A DNA stretch of 64,000 nucleotides from Methylocapsa sp. S129 (GCF_009765995.1 NZ_LMUI01000048.1:186001-250000); one strand, 5' to 3'; counted from the stretch's first letter, positions 48,080-57,324 are shown. Translations and numbers: made by a program. Notes: generated from the letters alone by a model not told the origin.

Positions 48080-48208
48080 GTGAGCGAAGCGGCGCAATTG
48101 AACATGGGAGACTGCTTCGCCTATGCCTGCGCGCGCGCCCAGAACGCGCCGCTGTTATTCAAGGGCGAAGACTTCCTGCAAACCGATATCAACGACGCGG
48201 AGCGCTGA
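48080..48208 (+). pseudogene. Remnant of a VapC-type PIN toxin
   Basis: The frame from 48080 reads AAQLNMGDCFAYACARAQNA then PLLFKGEDFLQTDI and a stop. That is the C-terminal part of VapC ribonucleases, containing the conserved GDCFAYA (third acidic residue) and LLFKGxDFxxTD blocks. The N-terminal two-thirds and the VapB partner are missing, since upstream bases do not continue the family. A GTG/ATG start cannot rescue it. Confidence 0.8.
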
Positions 48209-48256
48209 TTCTGGCGGCGCGCTATGCCGGCCGCATCGCATCGTCAGCGCGATTTT

Positions 48257-48347
48257 CGATGCCGATGACTTTTGATCGAAACGATCGGGGGCGATCCATC
48301 GTTTCGCATGGCGGAGCGCGTTTCACCCTCGAAGGATTTGTCCTCGC
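48257..48347 (-). repeat. Long palindromic element, half-copy D (reversed)
   Basis: The complement of this stretch matches the right flank of copies A and C (GAAACGATGGATCG, GCTCCGCCATGCG), including the GATCAAAAG boundary that follows copy C. Only one arm (TTTCACCCTC then GAAGGATTTGTCC) remains. Confidence 0.75.
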
Positions 48348-48423
48348 TTGCGGCATATGAGGCTCGCGCGGATGGACGAGACGCATCCACGGCTGTCCGG
48401 TTGAGATTTCTGCGATGTCGCCG

Positions 48424-48849
48424 CTATTCCCTCCCCCCTTGTGGGGGAGGGTTAGGGAGGGGGGTCGCGCCGCCCTCGAAGGCATCGTCCCGCAGGCGCG
48501 GACGCAGTTCAATCAGCTTCAATCGAATAGTCTCCAGCGCGCCGTCGATATTCTGGAAAATCTCGTCATTCGTAAATCGCAGAACGTCGTAGCCCTGCGA
48601 GCTTAATGCGGCAGAGCGCAACGCGTCGCGCGCCCGCTCCGCATCGGTCGAGTGTGTAGCGCCGTCGACTTCGACGACCAGTCGCGCCTCGTGGCACGCG
48701 AAGTCCACCACGAAGCCCTTGAGGATGACCTGGCGCCGAAACCTGAAGCCGCCGATCTGTTGGCGTCTGACGCCGTTCCAAAGGCGCCGCTCGGCGCTGG
48801 TCGCGTTTGTCCTGAGCCTGCGCGCAATCGGCTTCAATCGGTTGGGCAT
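48424..48849 (-). CDS. DUF559 family endonuclease-like protein, copy 2
   Basis: A 141-residue homologue of the 11976-12401 gene, same length, 14 differences by my count (for example K11R, D18S, E30Q, M93T). Asp49, Glu60, Asp62 and His66 are retained. It lies in an identical cassette: the right-hand repeat of the plus strand supplies its Shine-Dalgarno and ends at its ATG, and the left repeat encodes its last 14 residues. Its orientation is opposite to copy 1. Conservation of the frame in both copies argues that the protein is maintained or recently spread. A Vsr-like nuclease fold is family knowledge; target is unknown. Confidence 0.9.
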   Translation of the reverse strand: MPNRLKPIARRLRTNATSAERRLWNGVRRQQIGGFRFRRQVILKGFVVDFACHEARLVVEVDGATHSTDAERARDALRSAALSSQGYDVLRFTNDEIFQNIDGALETIRLKLIELRPRLRDDAFEGGATPLPNPPPQGGRE

Positions 48850-48893
48850 GCGCGACCCCCCTCCCTAACCCTCCCCCACAAGGGGGGAGGGGA
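48427..48893. repeat. Inverted-repeat cassette 2 enclosing a DUF559 gene
   Basis: The repeat CCTTGTGGGGGAGGGTTAGG appears at 48427-48470 and inverted at 48850-48893, flush with both ends of the DUF559 gene. Length and internal organisation match cassette 1. The remainder of the gap up to 49184 contains no recognised feature. Upstream sequence differs between cassettes, so only the unit itself is shared. Confidence 0.85.
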
Positions 48894-49184
48894 TTCCCGC
48901 GCTCCAACCTTATCGCCCAAATCTATGCCCGCTGAAGAGCCATTTGCCTCAGTCGGTCGCTATCCCGGCTCTCCCAGCCGTACGCCAATTTCCTCAGCGA
49001 GACCACCGTAGCCCTGTCACGTCCGCCCACGACCACAAGCCGCGCATGACCAGCCCTTCAGTCGGCGCCGCTGGCGCGAACCCCCGCCGTGACGTTTTGC
49101 CCCCGTGAATTCCCCCAACCAAAGGCGCATCTTCTCCGCGCCGCGGCGCAGCGCCAGGCGAATCGAAATCCGGGGGGATCGCCA

Positions 49185-49553
49185 ATGCTCGCATCGTCTA
49201 TGTCATGGCTGTTGATCGTGTCGGGGACGGTGGCGTCGCTCGCCGGCGTTGGCGTGTTTCTGTTCCCCCGGCTGACGTTGGAATTGGGTTTCGGGACGAC
49301 CAGCGCCGACGGCGTGGTGATCTCGCTGGTGCGCCATTGGGGCGTGATGGTCGTCGTGCTCTACGCCCTCACCGTCTATTGCGGCTATGTCCCGGCTGCG
49401 CGCCCCGCGATCATGACGGCCGCCATCATCGACAAGCTCGGCATGATCGTGTTGTTTCTGTTCGGGCCGATGAAGCGCACGCTGGCGCTGACCGGCCTGG
49501 TGATCACGGACGGCATTCTGTCGCTTCTGTTCATCGCCTATCTCCTGGAGTGA
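49185..49553 (+). CDS. Small four-helix membrane protein
   Basis: A 122-residue protein made almost entirely of four hydrophobic helices: [20 protein letters not shown], a second around [39 protein letters not shown] and [29 protein letters not shown] precedes ATG 49185. It resembles unnamed membrane proteins next to queC in relatives, but there is no assigned family. queC begins eight bases past its stop and is probably co-transcribed. Confidence 0.72.
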   Translation: MLASSMSWLLIVSGTVASLAGVGVFLFPRLTLELGFGTTSADGVVISLVRHWGVMVVVLYALTVYCGYVPAARPAIMTAAIIDKLGMIVLFLFGPMKRTLALTGLVITDGILSLLFIAYLLE

Positions 49554-49561
49554 ACGGCGCG

Positions 49562-50290
49562 ATGACGCTGAACGAAACGCATGCTTTGGTCCTGTTCTCG
49601 GGCGGGCAGGATTCGACGACCTGCCTCGCCTGGGCGCTCGAACGCTTCGAGCGCGTCGAGACCGTCGGCTTCGATTATGGACAGCGCCATCGCGTCGAAC
49701 TGGAGGCGCGGCTCGTCGTGCTCGCCGCGCTGCGCCGCGATTTCCCCCATTGGGCGCCAAAGCTTGGAGACGATCATGTCGTCGATATCGCCGCCTTGGC
49801 GCAGGTCAGCGAGACGTCGCTGACGCGCGACGTCGCGATCGCGATGCAGGCCAATGGCCTGCCCAATTCCTTCGTGCCCGGACGCAATCTGCTGTTCCTC
49901 ACCTTCGCCGCCGCCATCGCCTATCGGCGCGGCGTCAAACATCTGGTGACGGGCGTCTGCGAGACCGATTATTCCGGCTATCCCGACTGCCGCGACGACA
50001 CGATCAAGGCGATGCAGATCGCGCTCAACCTCGGCATGGAGACGCGCTTCGTCGTGCATACCCCGCTGATGGCCATCGACAAGGCCGCGACATGGGCGAT
50101 GGCGGAGAGGCTGGGCGGGCAGCTTCTGATCGACCGGATCATTGAGGACACGCATACCTGCTACAATGGCGACCGCTCGACGCTCCACGCCTGGGGCTAC
50201 GGCTGCGGCGCGTGCCCGGCTTGCGCGTTGCGCGCGGCGGGGTGGGGAAGGTACGAGGCGGGAGCGCGTACCAGGACGCCAAAAGAGTGA
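49562..50290 (+). CDS. queC: 7-cyano-7-deazaguanine synthase QueC
   Basis: A 242-residue QueC, which converts 7-carboxy-7-deazaguanine to preQ0 with ATP and ammonia for queuosine. The N-terminal ATP-pyrophosphatase loop is [16 protein letters not shown]. Four zinc-binding cysteines are in CYNGDR (first) and CGACPAC (next three). [27 protein letters not shown] and [20 protein letters not shown] (in parts) are family blocks. The C-terminal [10 protein letters not shown] tail is short. Other preQ0 genes (queD, queE) are not in the window. Confidence 0.97.
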   Translation: MTLNETHALVLFSGGQDSTTCLAWALERFERVETVGFDYGQRHRVELEARLVVLAALRRDFPHWAPKLGDDHVVDIAALAQVSETSLTRDVAIAMQANGLPNSFVPGRNLLFLTFAAAIAYRRGVKHLVTGVCETDYSGYPDCRDDTIKAMQIALNLGMETRFVVHTPLMAIDKAATWAMAERLGGQLLIDRIIEDTHTCYNGDRSTLHAWGYGCGACPACALRAAGWGRYEAGARTRTPKE

Positions 50291-50385
50291 TCGTTGGCCG
50301 CGCTAATTTGTAATTCCCAGCCGTCATGGCCGTGCTTGGTTAGGCAAACAAACCTTAGCCGCAATCTAACGCTGGCTTCAAACAT

Positions 50386-50655
50386 CTATGGCTGTGCATT
50401 TCCGCCAGCAGCCTTTGAACAACTTTCGATCAAATCTATGGCGCGGTGATTGAAGTTCCATCTCATTTCACCGTGGACGGGCTTTACCCAGCCGCCGTTC
50501 TGCAACGCGCAGGTGCATCCGATTTTGTTTCGCATCTGCGCACACTGCGGATCAATTTGAAGCGCGGACGCAGAAGTGAACTCGCCCGAGCCGACCAGGA
50601 AAACGAGCGCTAGCGCACCTAATCTAGCGGCTACCAAATTTGTTATAATATTCAT
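50386..50655 (-). CDS. Small exported cysteine-containing protein
   Basis: An 89-residue protein starting at ATG 50653-50655. The N-terminus (LVAARLGALALVFLVGSGEF) is a signal peptide; the mature part has cysteines in DPQCAQMRNKIGCTCAL and IESCSKAAG. Sequence is AT-richer than average for the window. No family is recognised. Upstream on the same strand an inverted repeat of ATACCTTC is suggestive of a control site. Confidence 0.55.
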   Translation of the reverse strand: MNIITNLVAARLGALALVFLVGSGEFTSASALQIDPQCAQMRNKIGCTCALQNGGWVKPVHGEMRWNFNHRAIDLIESCSKAAGGNAQP

Positions 50656-50690
50656 GTAAGCCCCCCGGCCACGCGTCAAATTAAAAGGCG

Positions 50691-50718
50691 ATACCTTCTA
50701 CGCGTCAATGGAAGGTAT
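50691..50718. promoter_or_regulatory. Inverted repeat before the small exported protein
   Basis: ATACCTTC at 50691-50698 and GAAGGTAT at 50711-50718 are exact complements. A direct pair ACGCGTCAA at 50671 and 50700 overlaps. Position 36 bases upstream of the gene and AT-rich context suggest a control region. From here to 51016 there is only this and IR5. Confidence 0.35.
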
Positions 50719-50887
50719 TATACGCACTGACAACATGTCAATTCGGTCACGCCGCCTTCGCTTGCTGGAGCCACTACGAATGGGCATCGGCTTGTTCACC
50801 CCCGCAGGGCCAGAAAACCATCAGGACAAGGCGGATTTTCGCAAAATATAGTTACGGTGCATTCAACCCGCCTAAAGAAGCGGATGT

Positions 50888-50978
50888 CGTCATCGCGAGC
50901 GGCAGCGAAGCGATCCAGACGAGGGCCATCAGAGCCTCAGTCTGGATTGCTTCGTCGCTTCGCTCCCTCGCAATGACG
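50888..50978. repeat. Large inverted repeat IR5
   Basis: The left arm starts CGTCATCGCGAGCGGCAGCG at 50888 and the right arm is GTCTGGATTGCTTCGTCGCT to TCGCAATGACG at 50978. It is the variant with CGAAGCGA core, like IR4 and IR6, and lies immediately downstream of the following minus-strand gene. Confidence 0.8.
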
Positions 50979-51016
50979 CGGGTTACAGCGTCATTGCTCA
51001 CGACCGCCGTCTCGCC

Positions 51017-52714
51017 CTACATCACCGCCTGCGTCGCCTGTCCCGCCACGATGTACCATGTCACGAACAAAGCGCAGATGAACGCGCCGGGGACATAGGA
51101 ATTGGTGCGGCGATAGGCGAAGGTCGCGATGATGGCGAGGATCGTCAGGATGGGGACGAACTGGATGCCGACGATCGCAAACAGCGCGATGTCGCCGGAG
51201 GGCAGATGGCCCGACAGGAACAATGCGGCGTAGACGAGCGCGATCATCAGCGCGAAGCCGCCGACCAGCCCGAGAATATTCGTCGCATATTGCGCGAAGC
51301 CGCCGGCGCCCGCGACGCCGAGCGAGGCATGCAGCGAGCGCATCGCGATGAGGCAGAAGAAGGTCAGCGGCAGGATATAGATCGCGAAGATTTTCATCTG
51401 CTCGACGCTCATCAATTTCACGCCGACGAGATAGAAGCGAAAATCGACGAGGAACGCGCTTTGCGCGATCGCCAGCGCGCCATAGCCGACGAGCACGGCG
51501 ACGATGGCGGCGCAAAGCGCGCGCAGCCAGTCGTTGTCGAACTTTGCGCCGCGCCCGCCCGTGAACAGCGACAGGATCAGCGAGACCACAGCCGTGGCGA
51601 CCGCCCAGAGCACGATGCAATTGGTGATGTGCTGCGGCATGAAGGGCGCCGGCGTAAGCTGCGCATAGCCCACCGCCACCGCCGGGAAATAGAGGATGGC
51701 GGGCAGGAGGGTCGCAAGGATGAAGGCGAGCCACCAGCCGCCGCCGCGCGAGTCGCGAACCGGCGAGGGCGCATGCGCAAGGCTCGCGAAGACGGGCAGC
51801 GTCAGCGCGGCTTCGAACGCGCCGAGCAGCAAGGCGACAAAGCCGATCAGGCTGATCAGCGTGCCGAGCTCCTTGAAATACCAGATCTGATCGGAGACCG
51901 GCCGCGCGACGCCGCCCTTCAGATTCTGCGCGAACCAGTCGACGGCGTCGCCGATCGATTGGGTCGAAATATGCTCGCCGGTATGGGTGATCGCGGGCTG
52001 ATAAAGCACGCGCGCATTGCCCGCGTCGATCGCGCCATAGAGCTTGCCGACCTCGACCGGCTTGTCGGTCCCAAACAAGGCTTCGAGCTTGGGCGATTGC
52101 GGTACGTCGGCGGCGCTGTCGACATCCCACATCAGCTTGGAGAATTCGTCATACTGGCCCTCGATCAGCGCGAGATTGCGCGGCCATGTCGGCGTTCCCT
52201 CGGCGGCGAATGGCTTGCCGGTGCTCGATCCCGCCAGCACCATCGCTTTGTAATCATTGGGCGCCGTGATCGCGGCGGCCAACACCGTCCAGCCGCCCAT
52301 GCTATGGCCTTCGAGGCCGATATTGTCCTTGTCGACAATGTCGAGCCCGCGCAGATAGGCGAGGCCGGCCGGGCCGCCAAAGCCGTCGGCGAAAGCGGGC
52401 CCGTCGCTATAGCCATGGCCGCGCTGGTCGAGCGCCAGCACGACATAGCCGCGCCGCGCGAATTCGATGGCGAAGCCATCCTGGGTTTCGCGCGAATTGA
52501 TATAGCCGTGAACGGCGAGAATGCCCGGCGCCGGCGTCTTGGCGGTGGCGGTGGCGGGCTGATAGAGCAGGGCGCTCATGATGACGCCATTCGACGCGGC
52601 GAAGCGCACGTCGCGAACCTTCACCCCGTCCGCAGTCTGGACGCAATGGGCGAGGATGGCGCCGGCGAGAATGACGACGCATCCGATGATGAACAGCTTC
52701 CAGCCCTTGAGCAT
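51017..52714 (-). CDS. Alpha/beta hydrolase fused to a polytopic membrane domain
   Basis: A 565-residue protein. After a signal-anchor (KLFIIGCVVILAGAILAHCV), residues 40-275 form an alpha/beta hydrolase: LAVHGYINSRETQDG oxyanion region, GLEGHSMGGWTVLAAAI nucleophile elbow and THTGEHIST with the probable catalytic His. Residues 290-565 contain about seven or eight helices (LISLIGFVALLLGAFEAALT, AIVAVLVGYGALAIA, ILGLVGGFALMIALVYAALF). The hydrolase would therefore face the periplasm, tethered to a membrane body. This two-part architecture exists in related bacteria with unknown substrate. It is single-gene, downstream of zapA. Confidence 0.85.
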   Translation of the reverse strand: MLKGWKLFIIGCVVILAGAILAHCVQTADGVKVRDVRFAASNGVIMSALLYQPATATAKTPAPGILAVHGYINSRETQDGFAIEFARRGYVVLALDQRGHGYSDGPAFADGFGGPAGLAYLRGLDIVDKDNIGLEGHSMGGWTVLAAAITAPNDYKAMVLAGSSTGKPFAAEGTPTWPRNLALIEGQYDEFSKLMWDVDSAADVPQSPKLEALFGTDKPVEVGKLYGAIDAGNARVLYQPAITHTGEHISTQSIGDAVDWFAQNLKGGVARPVSDQIWYFKELGTLISLIGFVALLLGAFEAALTLPVFASLAHAPSPVRDSRGGGWWLAFILATLLPAILYFPAVAVGYAQLTPAPFMPQHITNCIVLWAVATAVVSLILSLFTGGRGAKFDNDWLRALCAAIVAVLVGYGALAIAQSAFLVDFRFYLVGVKLMSVEQMKIFAIYILPLTFFCLIAMRSLHASLGVAGAGGFAQYATNILGLVGGFALMIALVYAALFLSGHLPSGDIALFAIVGIQFVPILTILAIIATFAYRRTNSYVPGAFICALFVTWYIVAGQATQAVM

Positions 52715-52804
52715 GAATTTCCCCCTGGTTTTTAAGTCCGCCCCTTCTTCGAGGGGCGAGATGGCGTATCATAGCAGGATTCGGCGCGCGGCTTGCCTCA
52801 CCCC

Positions 52805-52888
52805 CCTGTAGGCGCGGTCGATGACCGCGCTCCTCGCCGACATACGGCGTCCGCGGAACGGGACGCGGTCAGCGACCGCGTCTACAGG
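52805..52888. repeat. Inverted repeat downstream of zapA
   Basis: Arms 52805-52829 and 52864-52888 (CCTGTAGGCGCGGTCGATGA against the complement of its partner) match over 25 bases with two mismatches; each arm also contains its own small hairpin GCGGTC-GAT-GACCGC. It lies between zapA and the hydrolase gene, where it could end transcription. It is unrelated to the other repeat families here. Confidence 0.7.
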
Positions 52889-52922
52889 CCCGCAAATATC
52901 TCATTCGTTTAACCACGGCCCC

Positions 52923-53291
52923 TCACCCCTTCGCCGATTGCGCGAGCGCGGCCGCCAGACTTTCGATGCGATGGCTCGCCTCGCCGAGCGCTTCGGCCGC
53001 CTGCGCGAGTTGATGATCGGCGTCGCGCCGGGCGGCGCTGTCGATGTCGGCGTTCTCCAGCGCCTTGCTCTCAAGCGCCGCGATGGTTCGCCGCGCTTCC
53101 GACAATTCGTCGGCGATGGTGAGCGCGGCCATGACGACGAGCCGCTGATCGCCGATCTCGCCAAACGAGCCGCGGATTTCGTCGATCTTGCCGTCGATCG
53201 AGCGGGCGAGCGTTTCGAGATGCGGTTCTTCGCCCTCGTTGCAGGCCAGACGATATACGCGCCCGCCGATCGTCACCGTCACCTGCGCCAT
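52923..53291 (-). CDS. zapA: Cell division protein ZapA
   Basis: A 122-residue ZapA, which bundles FtsZ filaments at mid-cell. The compact N-terminal domain MAQVTVTIGGRVYRLACNEG and GEEPHLETLARSIDGKIDEI is followed by a long coiled coil (residues about 60-120) ending with RIESLAAALAQSAKG. I choose ATG 53289-53291; a longer upstream frame would add unrelated residues and overlap the neighbour. It follows the DUF4164 gene by 22 bases, a pairing conserved next to tkt in Rhizobiales. Confidence 0.93.
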   Translation of the reverse strand: MAQVTVTIGGRVYRLACNEGEEPHLETLARSIDGKIDEIRGSFGEIGDQRLVVMAALTIADELSEARRTIAALESKALENADIDSAARRDADHQLAQAAEALGEASHRIESLAAALAQSAKG

Positions 53292-53313
53292 GGGTCGAGC
53301 GTCTCCTTGTCTG

Positions 53314-53604
53314 TCAATCCGGCTCATCGCCGGTCGTGCGTTCAAGAACGGTGCGAATGGCCGCGCCGGCGCGCCCGAGCCGCTTGGCGGCCTCGTTGTT
53401 GGCGGTGAGCAGCGCGCGATTCCTGTCCAGCGCGCCGTCAAGCTCGACGGCGAGCCGCGCGCGATCGTCCTGCATCAGCGCGAGCTCCTCCTGCGTATCG
53501 CCAAGCGCGCTGTCCTGCCGCAAGCGTCGCTCGATCGCCGCCTCGAGCAGGTCGATGGCGGCGCGCAGTCGCTTGAGGGACGGCTCCAGGGGGTCGGCGA
53601 CCAT
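53314..53604 (-). CDS. DUF4164 coiled-coil protein
   Basis: A 96-residue, almost wholly helical protein: SLKRLRAAIDLLEAAIERRL, then LALMQDDRARLAVELDGALD and NNEAAKRLGRAGAAIRTVLE with heptad-like spacing. The DUF4164 family is restricted largely to alphaproteobacteria and is encoded before zapA, so a role in cell division is plausible but unproven. The ATG is at 53602-53604. The divergent tkt promoter lies about 160 bases upstream. Confidence 0.85.
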   Translation of the reverse strand: MVADPLEPSLKRLRAAIDLLEAAIERRLRQDSALGDTQEELALMQDDRARLAVELDGALDRNRALLTANNEAAKRLGRAGAAIRTVLERTTGDEPD

Positions 53605-53761
53605 GCGGCATCCGTGGGTTGCGTATCAATGTTTACGCTTTGGATGAAGCGCGCGTCAACGCGGGGCGCGGGGTTGAACACAGGGGAATTGGGTTTGGCG
53701 GCGCGCTTTCTGCCCCAGCGGGAATCGCTTTGCGATTGGAGCTGCCTGCGCGCCTCCACAA

Positions 53762-53790
53762 TTGACACGTTTGACCCCGGCGCCTATCAA
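53762..53790 (+). promoter_or_regulatory. Sigma-70-type promoter of tkt
   Basis: TTGACA (53762-53767), a 17-base spacer and TATCAA (53785-53790) form a good housekeeping promoter 54 bases before the tkt ATG. CbbR-type sites (T-N11-A) were not obvious. The remaining bases between DUF4164 and here show nothing else. Confidence 0.6.
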
Positions 53791-53843
53791 GCCGGCCTCG
53801 GGATGGACATGCGGCGGTCCGCCGGCGCGCACGGGAGAGCGAT

Positions 53844-55832
53844 ATGGCGTCGGTTGTGACCCATGATGCAATGGCCAACGCTATTCGCGCATTGTCGATG
53901 GACGCCGTCGAGAAGGCCAATAGCGGCCATCCCGGCCTGCCGATGGGCGCGGCCGATATGGCGACGGTGCTGTTTCGCGACGTCCTGAAATTCGACGCCG
54001 CCGACCCGCATTGGCCCGATCGCGATCGCTTTGTGCTGTCGGCCGGCCATGGCTCGATGCTGCTCTATTCCCTGCTTTATCTGACCGGAACGGGCGGCGC
54101 CGACGGCTTGCAAATCGACGACCTCAAGCAGTTCCGCCAGCTTGGCTCGAAGACGCCAGGCCATCCCGAATATCGCCATACGGTCGGCGTCGAGACGACG
54201 ACCGGCCCGCTGGGGCAGGGCCTGGCGACGGCGGTCGGCATGGCTTTGGCGGAGCGGATGCTGGCGGCCGAATTTGGCGACATCGTCGACCACCACACCT
54301 ATGTCCTGGCTTCCGACGGCGACCTGATGGAAGGCATCAGCCAGGAGGCGATCGCCATCGCCGGCCATTTGAAATTGGCCAAGCTGATCGTGCTCTACGA
54401 CAACAATGGCATCTCCATCGACGGCAAGACTTCGATTTCCGATTCGGTCGATCAGGTCGCCCGCTTCAAATCCGCCGGCTGGAAAGCCGTGCTGATCGAC
54501 GGGCACGATCAGGCCGCGGTTCTGCGCGCCCTGCGCGCCGCCAAAAAGGCCGACAGGCCGACGCTGATCTCCTGCAAGACGACGATCGGCTTTGGCGCGC
54601 CGACGCGCGCCGGCACCAGCAAGGCGCATGGCGAGGCGCTTGGCGCGGCCGAGATCGCCGGCGCGCGCCTCGCGCTGCATTGGCCCTACGAACCCTTCGT
54701 CGTGCCGGAGGAAATCCTCACCGCATGGCGCGCGGCCGGGGCCAAGGGCCGCAATCCGCATAATCGCTGGCGCCGTCTGTTCAAGACGCGCTCGCCCGAG
54801 CAGCGCGCCGAATTCGAGCGGCGCATTCGCGGCGATCTGCCCGCGAGTTTTGCGCAGACGATCGACGCCTATAAGCAAAAGCTCGCCGCCGAGGCGCCCG
54901 AGATCGCGACCCGCAAGGCGGGCGAGGCGGCGCTGAAAATCATCGCGCCCGCCGTTCCTGAACTGATCACCGGTTCGGCCGACCTGACCCCGTCCAACAA
55001 CACCAAGGTCGAGGCGACGCGCGACATCACGCCGGACGATATGTCGGGCCGCTATATCCATTGGGGCATTCGCGAACATGGCATGGCGGCGGCGTGCAAT
55101 GGCCTGTCGCTGCATGGCGGCTTCATTGCGTCGGGCGCGAGCTTCCTGGTTTTCACCGACTATTGCCGCCCCTCGCTGAGGCTCGCCGCGCTGATGGGCG
55201 TGCGCGTCACGCATGCGTTCACCCATGATTCGATCGGGCTTGGTGAAGACGGTCCGACCCACCAGCCCGTCGAACATCTGGCTTCGCTGCGCGCGATGCC
55301 CAATCTCCTGTTGTTCCGCCCGTGCGATTCCGTCGAGACGGTCGAATGCTGGCAGGCGGCGCTTGAAGCCCGGACCTCGCCGTCGATCCTTGCGCTGACG
55401 CGCCAGAACCTGCCCGCGTTGCGGCGCACTCATGTCGCGGAAAATCTCAGCGCGCTCGGCGCCTATGAGATTTCGCCTTCGAACGGCCCGGCGGCGGTCT
55501 CGCTGTTCGCCTCGGGTTCGGAAGTGTCGCTCGCCGTGGCGGCGCAGAAGATTCTGGCCGACAAGGGCGTCGCCGCGCGCGTGGTCTCAGTGCCGTGCAT
55601 GGATTTGTTCCTTGACCAGAAGGAATCCTACCGCAAATCCGTCATCGGCTCGGCGAAAGTGCGCGTCGGCGTCGAAGCGGCGGTTCGCCAGGGCTGGGAC
55701 GCCCTGATCGGCGACGGCCCCTTCATCGGCATGACCGGCTATGGCGCGAGCGGGCCCTATAAGGCGCTCTACCAGCATTTCGGCATCACCCCGCAAGCGG
55801 TGGCCGATGCGGCGCTGGCGCGGTTGGGGTGA
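53844..55832 (+). CDS. tkt: Transketolase
   Basis: A 662-residue TPP-dependent transketolase of the pentose-phosphate and, where present, Calvin cycle. Motifs include [20 protein letters not shown], the phosphate-binding H in [20 protein letters not shown], the TPP-metal motif [14 protein letters not shown] with N in [10 protein letters not shown], and later [20 protein letters not shown] (catalytic region). Length matches the family. A gap of about 300 bases before gap holds only an inverted-repeat pair, so the three genes may be an operon despite the repeats. Confidence 0.97.
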   Translation: MASVVTHDAMANAIRALSMDAVEKANSGHPGLPMGAADMATVLFRDVLKFDAADPHWPDRDRFVLSAGHGSMLLYSLLYLTGTGGADGLQIDDLKQFRQLGSKTPGHPEYRHTVGVETTTGPLGQGLATAVGMALAERMLAAEFGDIVDHHTYVLASDGDLMEGISQEAIAIAGHLKLAKLIVLYDNNGISIDGKTSISDSVDQVARFKSAGWKAVLIDGHDQAAVLRALRAAKKADRPTLISCKTTIGFGAPTRAGTSKAHGEALGAAEIAGARLALHWPYEPFVVPEEILTAWRAAGAKGRNPHNRWRRLFKTRSPEQRAEFERRIRGDLPASFAQTIDAYKQKLAAEAPEIATRKAGEAALKIIAPAVPELITGSADLTPSNNTKVEATRDITPDDMSGRYIHWGIREHGMAAACNGLSLHGGFIASGASFLVFTDYCRPSLRLAALMGVRVTHAFTHDSIGLGEDGPTHQPVEHLASLRAMPNLLLFRPCDSVETVECWQAALEARTSPSILALTRQNLPALRRTHVAENLSALGAYEISPSNGPAAVSLFASGSEVSLAVAAQKILADKGVAARVVSVPCMDLFLDQKESYRKSVIGSAKVRVGVEAAVRQGWDALIGDGPFIGMTGYGASGPYKALYQHFGITPQAVADAALARLG

Positions 55833-55860
55833 TGCCGCAAGGTTTGGAGCGCGGCAAAAT

Positions 55861-55990
55861 CCCCTCCCCCCTTGTGGGGGAGGGTTAGGGAGGGGGGTCG
55901 CGCTGACCTCTCCGAATCCTCGCAAAGGCCAATATTTGTTAGGTTAGCGCGACCCCCCACCCCGGCCCTCCCCCACAAGGGGGGAGGGAG
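55861..55990. repeat. Empty inverted-repeat pair of the DUF559-cassette type
   Basis: The repeat at 55861-55903 (CCTTGTGGGGGAGGGTTAGG core) and its inverted copy at 55947-55990 flank 43 bases with no gene. The 306-base tkt-gap spacer contains this pair plus part of a REP-like element near 56026-56053 (GACAAGCCCGGCCATGACG). It shows the repeat can exist without a DUF559 gene. Confidence 0.85.
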
Positions 55991-56138
55991 TTCGCGGCGT
56001 CCATGTCTCGGAAAAACCTCAACCGGACAGCCGCGAGACAAGCCCGGCCATGACGAGTGGGGCGGTTCCAGGCGAAATGAATTGCGCCGGTCGGGCGGCA
56101 TGAGTAAGAAAACTTAAGTCTTGCAGGGAGATTGAGCG

Positions 56139-57149
56139 ATGACGGTGAAGGTGGCGATTAACGGCTTTGGGCGCATCGGGCGCAATATCTTGCGCGCGAT
56201 TGTCGAATCCGGGCGAACCGACATCGAAGTCGTGACGGTCAACGATCTTGGCCCCGTCGAGACTAACGCCCATCTGCTGCGCTTCGACAGCGTGCACGGC
56301 CGCTTTCCCCATGAGGTCTCGGTCGAGGGCGACTACATCAATGTCGGCCGCGGCAAGATCAGGGTCACCGCGATCAAGGATCCCGCGGCTTTGCCGTATA
56401 AGGATCTTGGCGTCGACATTGCGCTGGAATGCACGGGCATCTTCACCGCGCGCGACAAGGCGGCCGCGCTGCTGACCGCCGGCGCCAAGCGCGTCATCGT
56501 TTCGGCGCCGTCCGACGGCGCCGATCTCACCGTGGTTTATGGCGTCAACCATCACAAGCTGACGAAGGAACATCTTGTCGTCTCCAACGCCTCCTGCACG
56601 ACCAATTGCCTCGTTCCGGTCGTCAAAGTGCTCCATGACGCGATCGGCATCGGTCACGGCTTCATGACGACGATCCATTCCTATACCGGCGACCAGCCGA
56701 CGCTGGACACGATGCATAAGGATCTTTACCGCGCCCGCGCCGCGGCGCTGTCGATGATCCCGACCACCACCGGCGCCGCCAAGGCCGTCGGCCTGGTGCT
56801 GCCCGAGTTGAAGGGCAAGCTCGATGGTTCGTCGATCCGCGTGCCGACTCCCAATGTCTCGGTGGTGGACTTCAAATTCGTCGCCACTCGCGCGACCAGC
56901 ATCGAAGAGATCAACAATGCGATCAAGGCGGCCGCCGAGAGCGGCCCATTGAAAGGCATTCTGGGCTTCACCGACAAGCCCAACGTCTCCTCCGACTTCA
57001 ATCACGACAGCCGCTCCTCGATCTTCCATCTCGACCAGACCAAGGTGATGGAAGGAACATTCGTGCGCGTGCTCTCATGGTACGACAATGAATGGGGCTT
57101 TTCGAACCGCATGGGCGACACCGCCGTGGCGATGGGCAAGCTGATCTAA
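56139..57149 (+). CDS. gap: Glyceraldehyde-3-phosphate dehydrogenase
   Basis: A 336-residue GAPDH. The NAD(P)-binding start [17 protein letters not shown], the catalytic Cys in [16 protein letters not shown], phosphate-binding [16 protein letters not shown]-like segment ([20 protein letters not shown] in the protein) and C-terminal [20 protein letters not shown] are present. Asp/Leu at the second-strand end are not clearly NAD or NADP specific. It serves glycolysis, gluconeogenesis or the Calvin cycle between tkt and pgk. AGGGAGATTGAGCG precedes the ATG. Confidence 0.97.
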   Translation: MTVKVAINGFGRIGRNILRAIVESGRTDIEVVTVNDLGPVETNAHLLRFDSVHGRFPHEVSVEGDYINVGRGKIRVTAIKDPAALPYKDLGVDIALECTGIFTARDKAAALLTAGAKRVIVSAPSDGADLTVVYGVNHHKLTKEHLVVSNASCTTNCLVPVVKVLHDAIGIGHGFMTTIHSYTGDQPTLDTMHKDLYRARAAALSMIPTTTGAAKAVGLVLPELKGKLDGSSIRVPTPNVSVVDFKFVATRATSIEEINNAIKAAAESGPLKGILGFTDKPNVSSDFNHDSRSSIFHLDQTKVMEGTFVRVLSWYDNEWGFSNRMGDTAVAMGKLI

Positions 57150-57157
57150 GGCATGAA

Positions 57158-57324
57158 TCCCTTCCCCCCTTGCGGGGGAAGGTGGCATGCGAAGCATGAC
57201 GGATGAGGGGGCGGTTCGACGGGGAGCGCGACAGCTTATCCGCGGTGTCTAATTCTGCGACGCCCCCTCATCCGACCTTCGCTTACGCGAAGGCCACCTT
57301 CCCCCGCGAGGGGGGAAGGGGGTT
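57158..57324. repeat. Large inverted repeat between gap and pgk
   Basis: The left arm (CTTCCCCCCTTGCGGGGGAA, GGTGGCATGCGAAGCATGAC then GGATGAGGGGGCG) and the right arm (CGCCCCCTCATCC then ACCTTCCCCCGCGAGGGGGG) are largely complementary over about 50 bases, with internal hairpins. It lies in the middle of the tkt-gap-pgk series, 60 bases before pgk, and could reduce read-through or protect the gap message. It is a different family from the DUF559 repeats, though both are G/C-run rich. Confidence 0.75.

Noticed and set aside
47285-48208. Prophage fragment suggested by the terminase-like HTH protein
   Set aside because: No capsid, portal, integrase or lysis genes and no attachment repeats are nearby.
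52715-53843. 6S RNA next to zapA
   Set aside because: 6S RNA genes are often near zapA in proteobacteria, but I could not fold either flank into the long hairpin with central bubble; only a simple inverted repeat is present.
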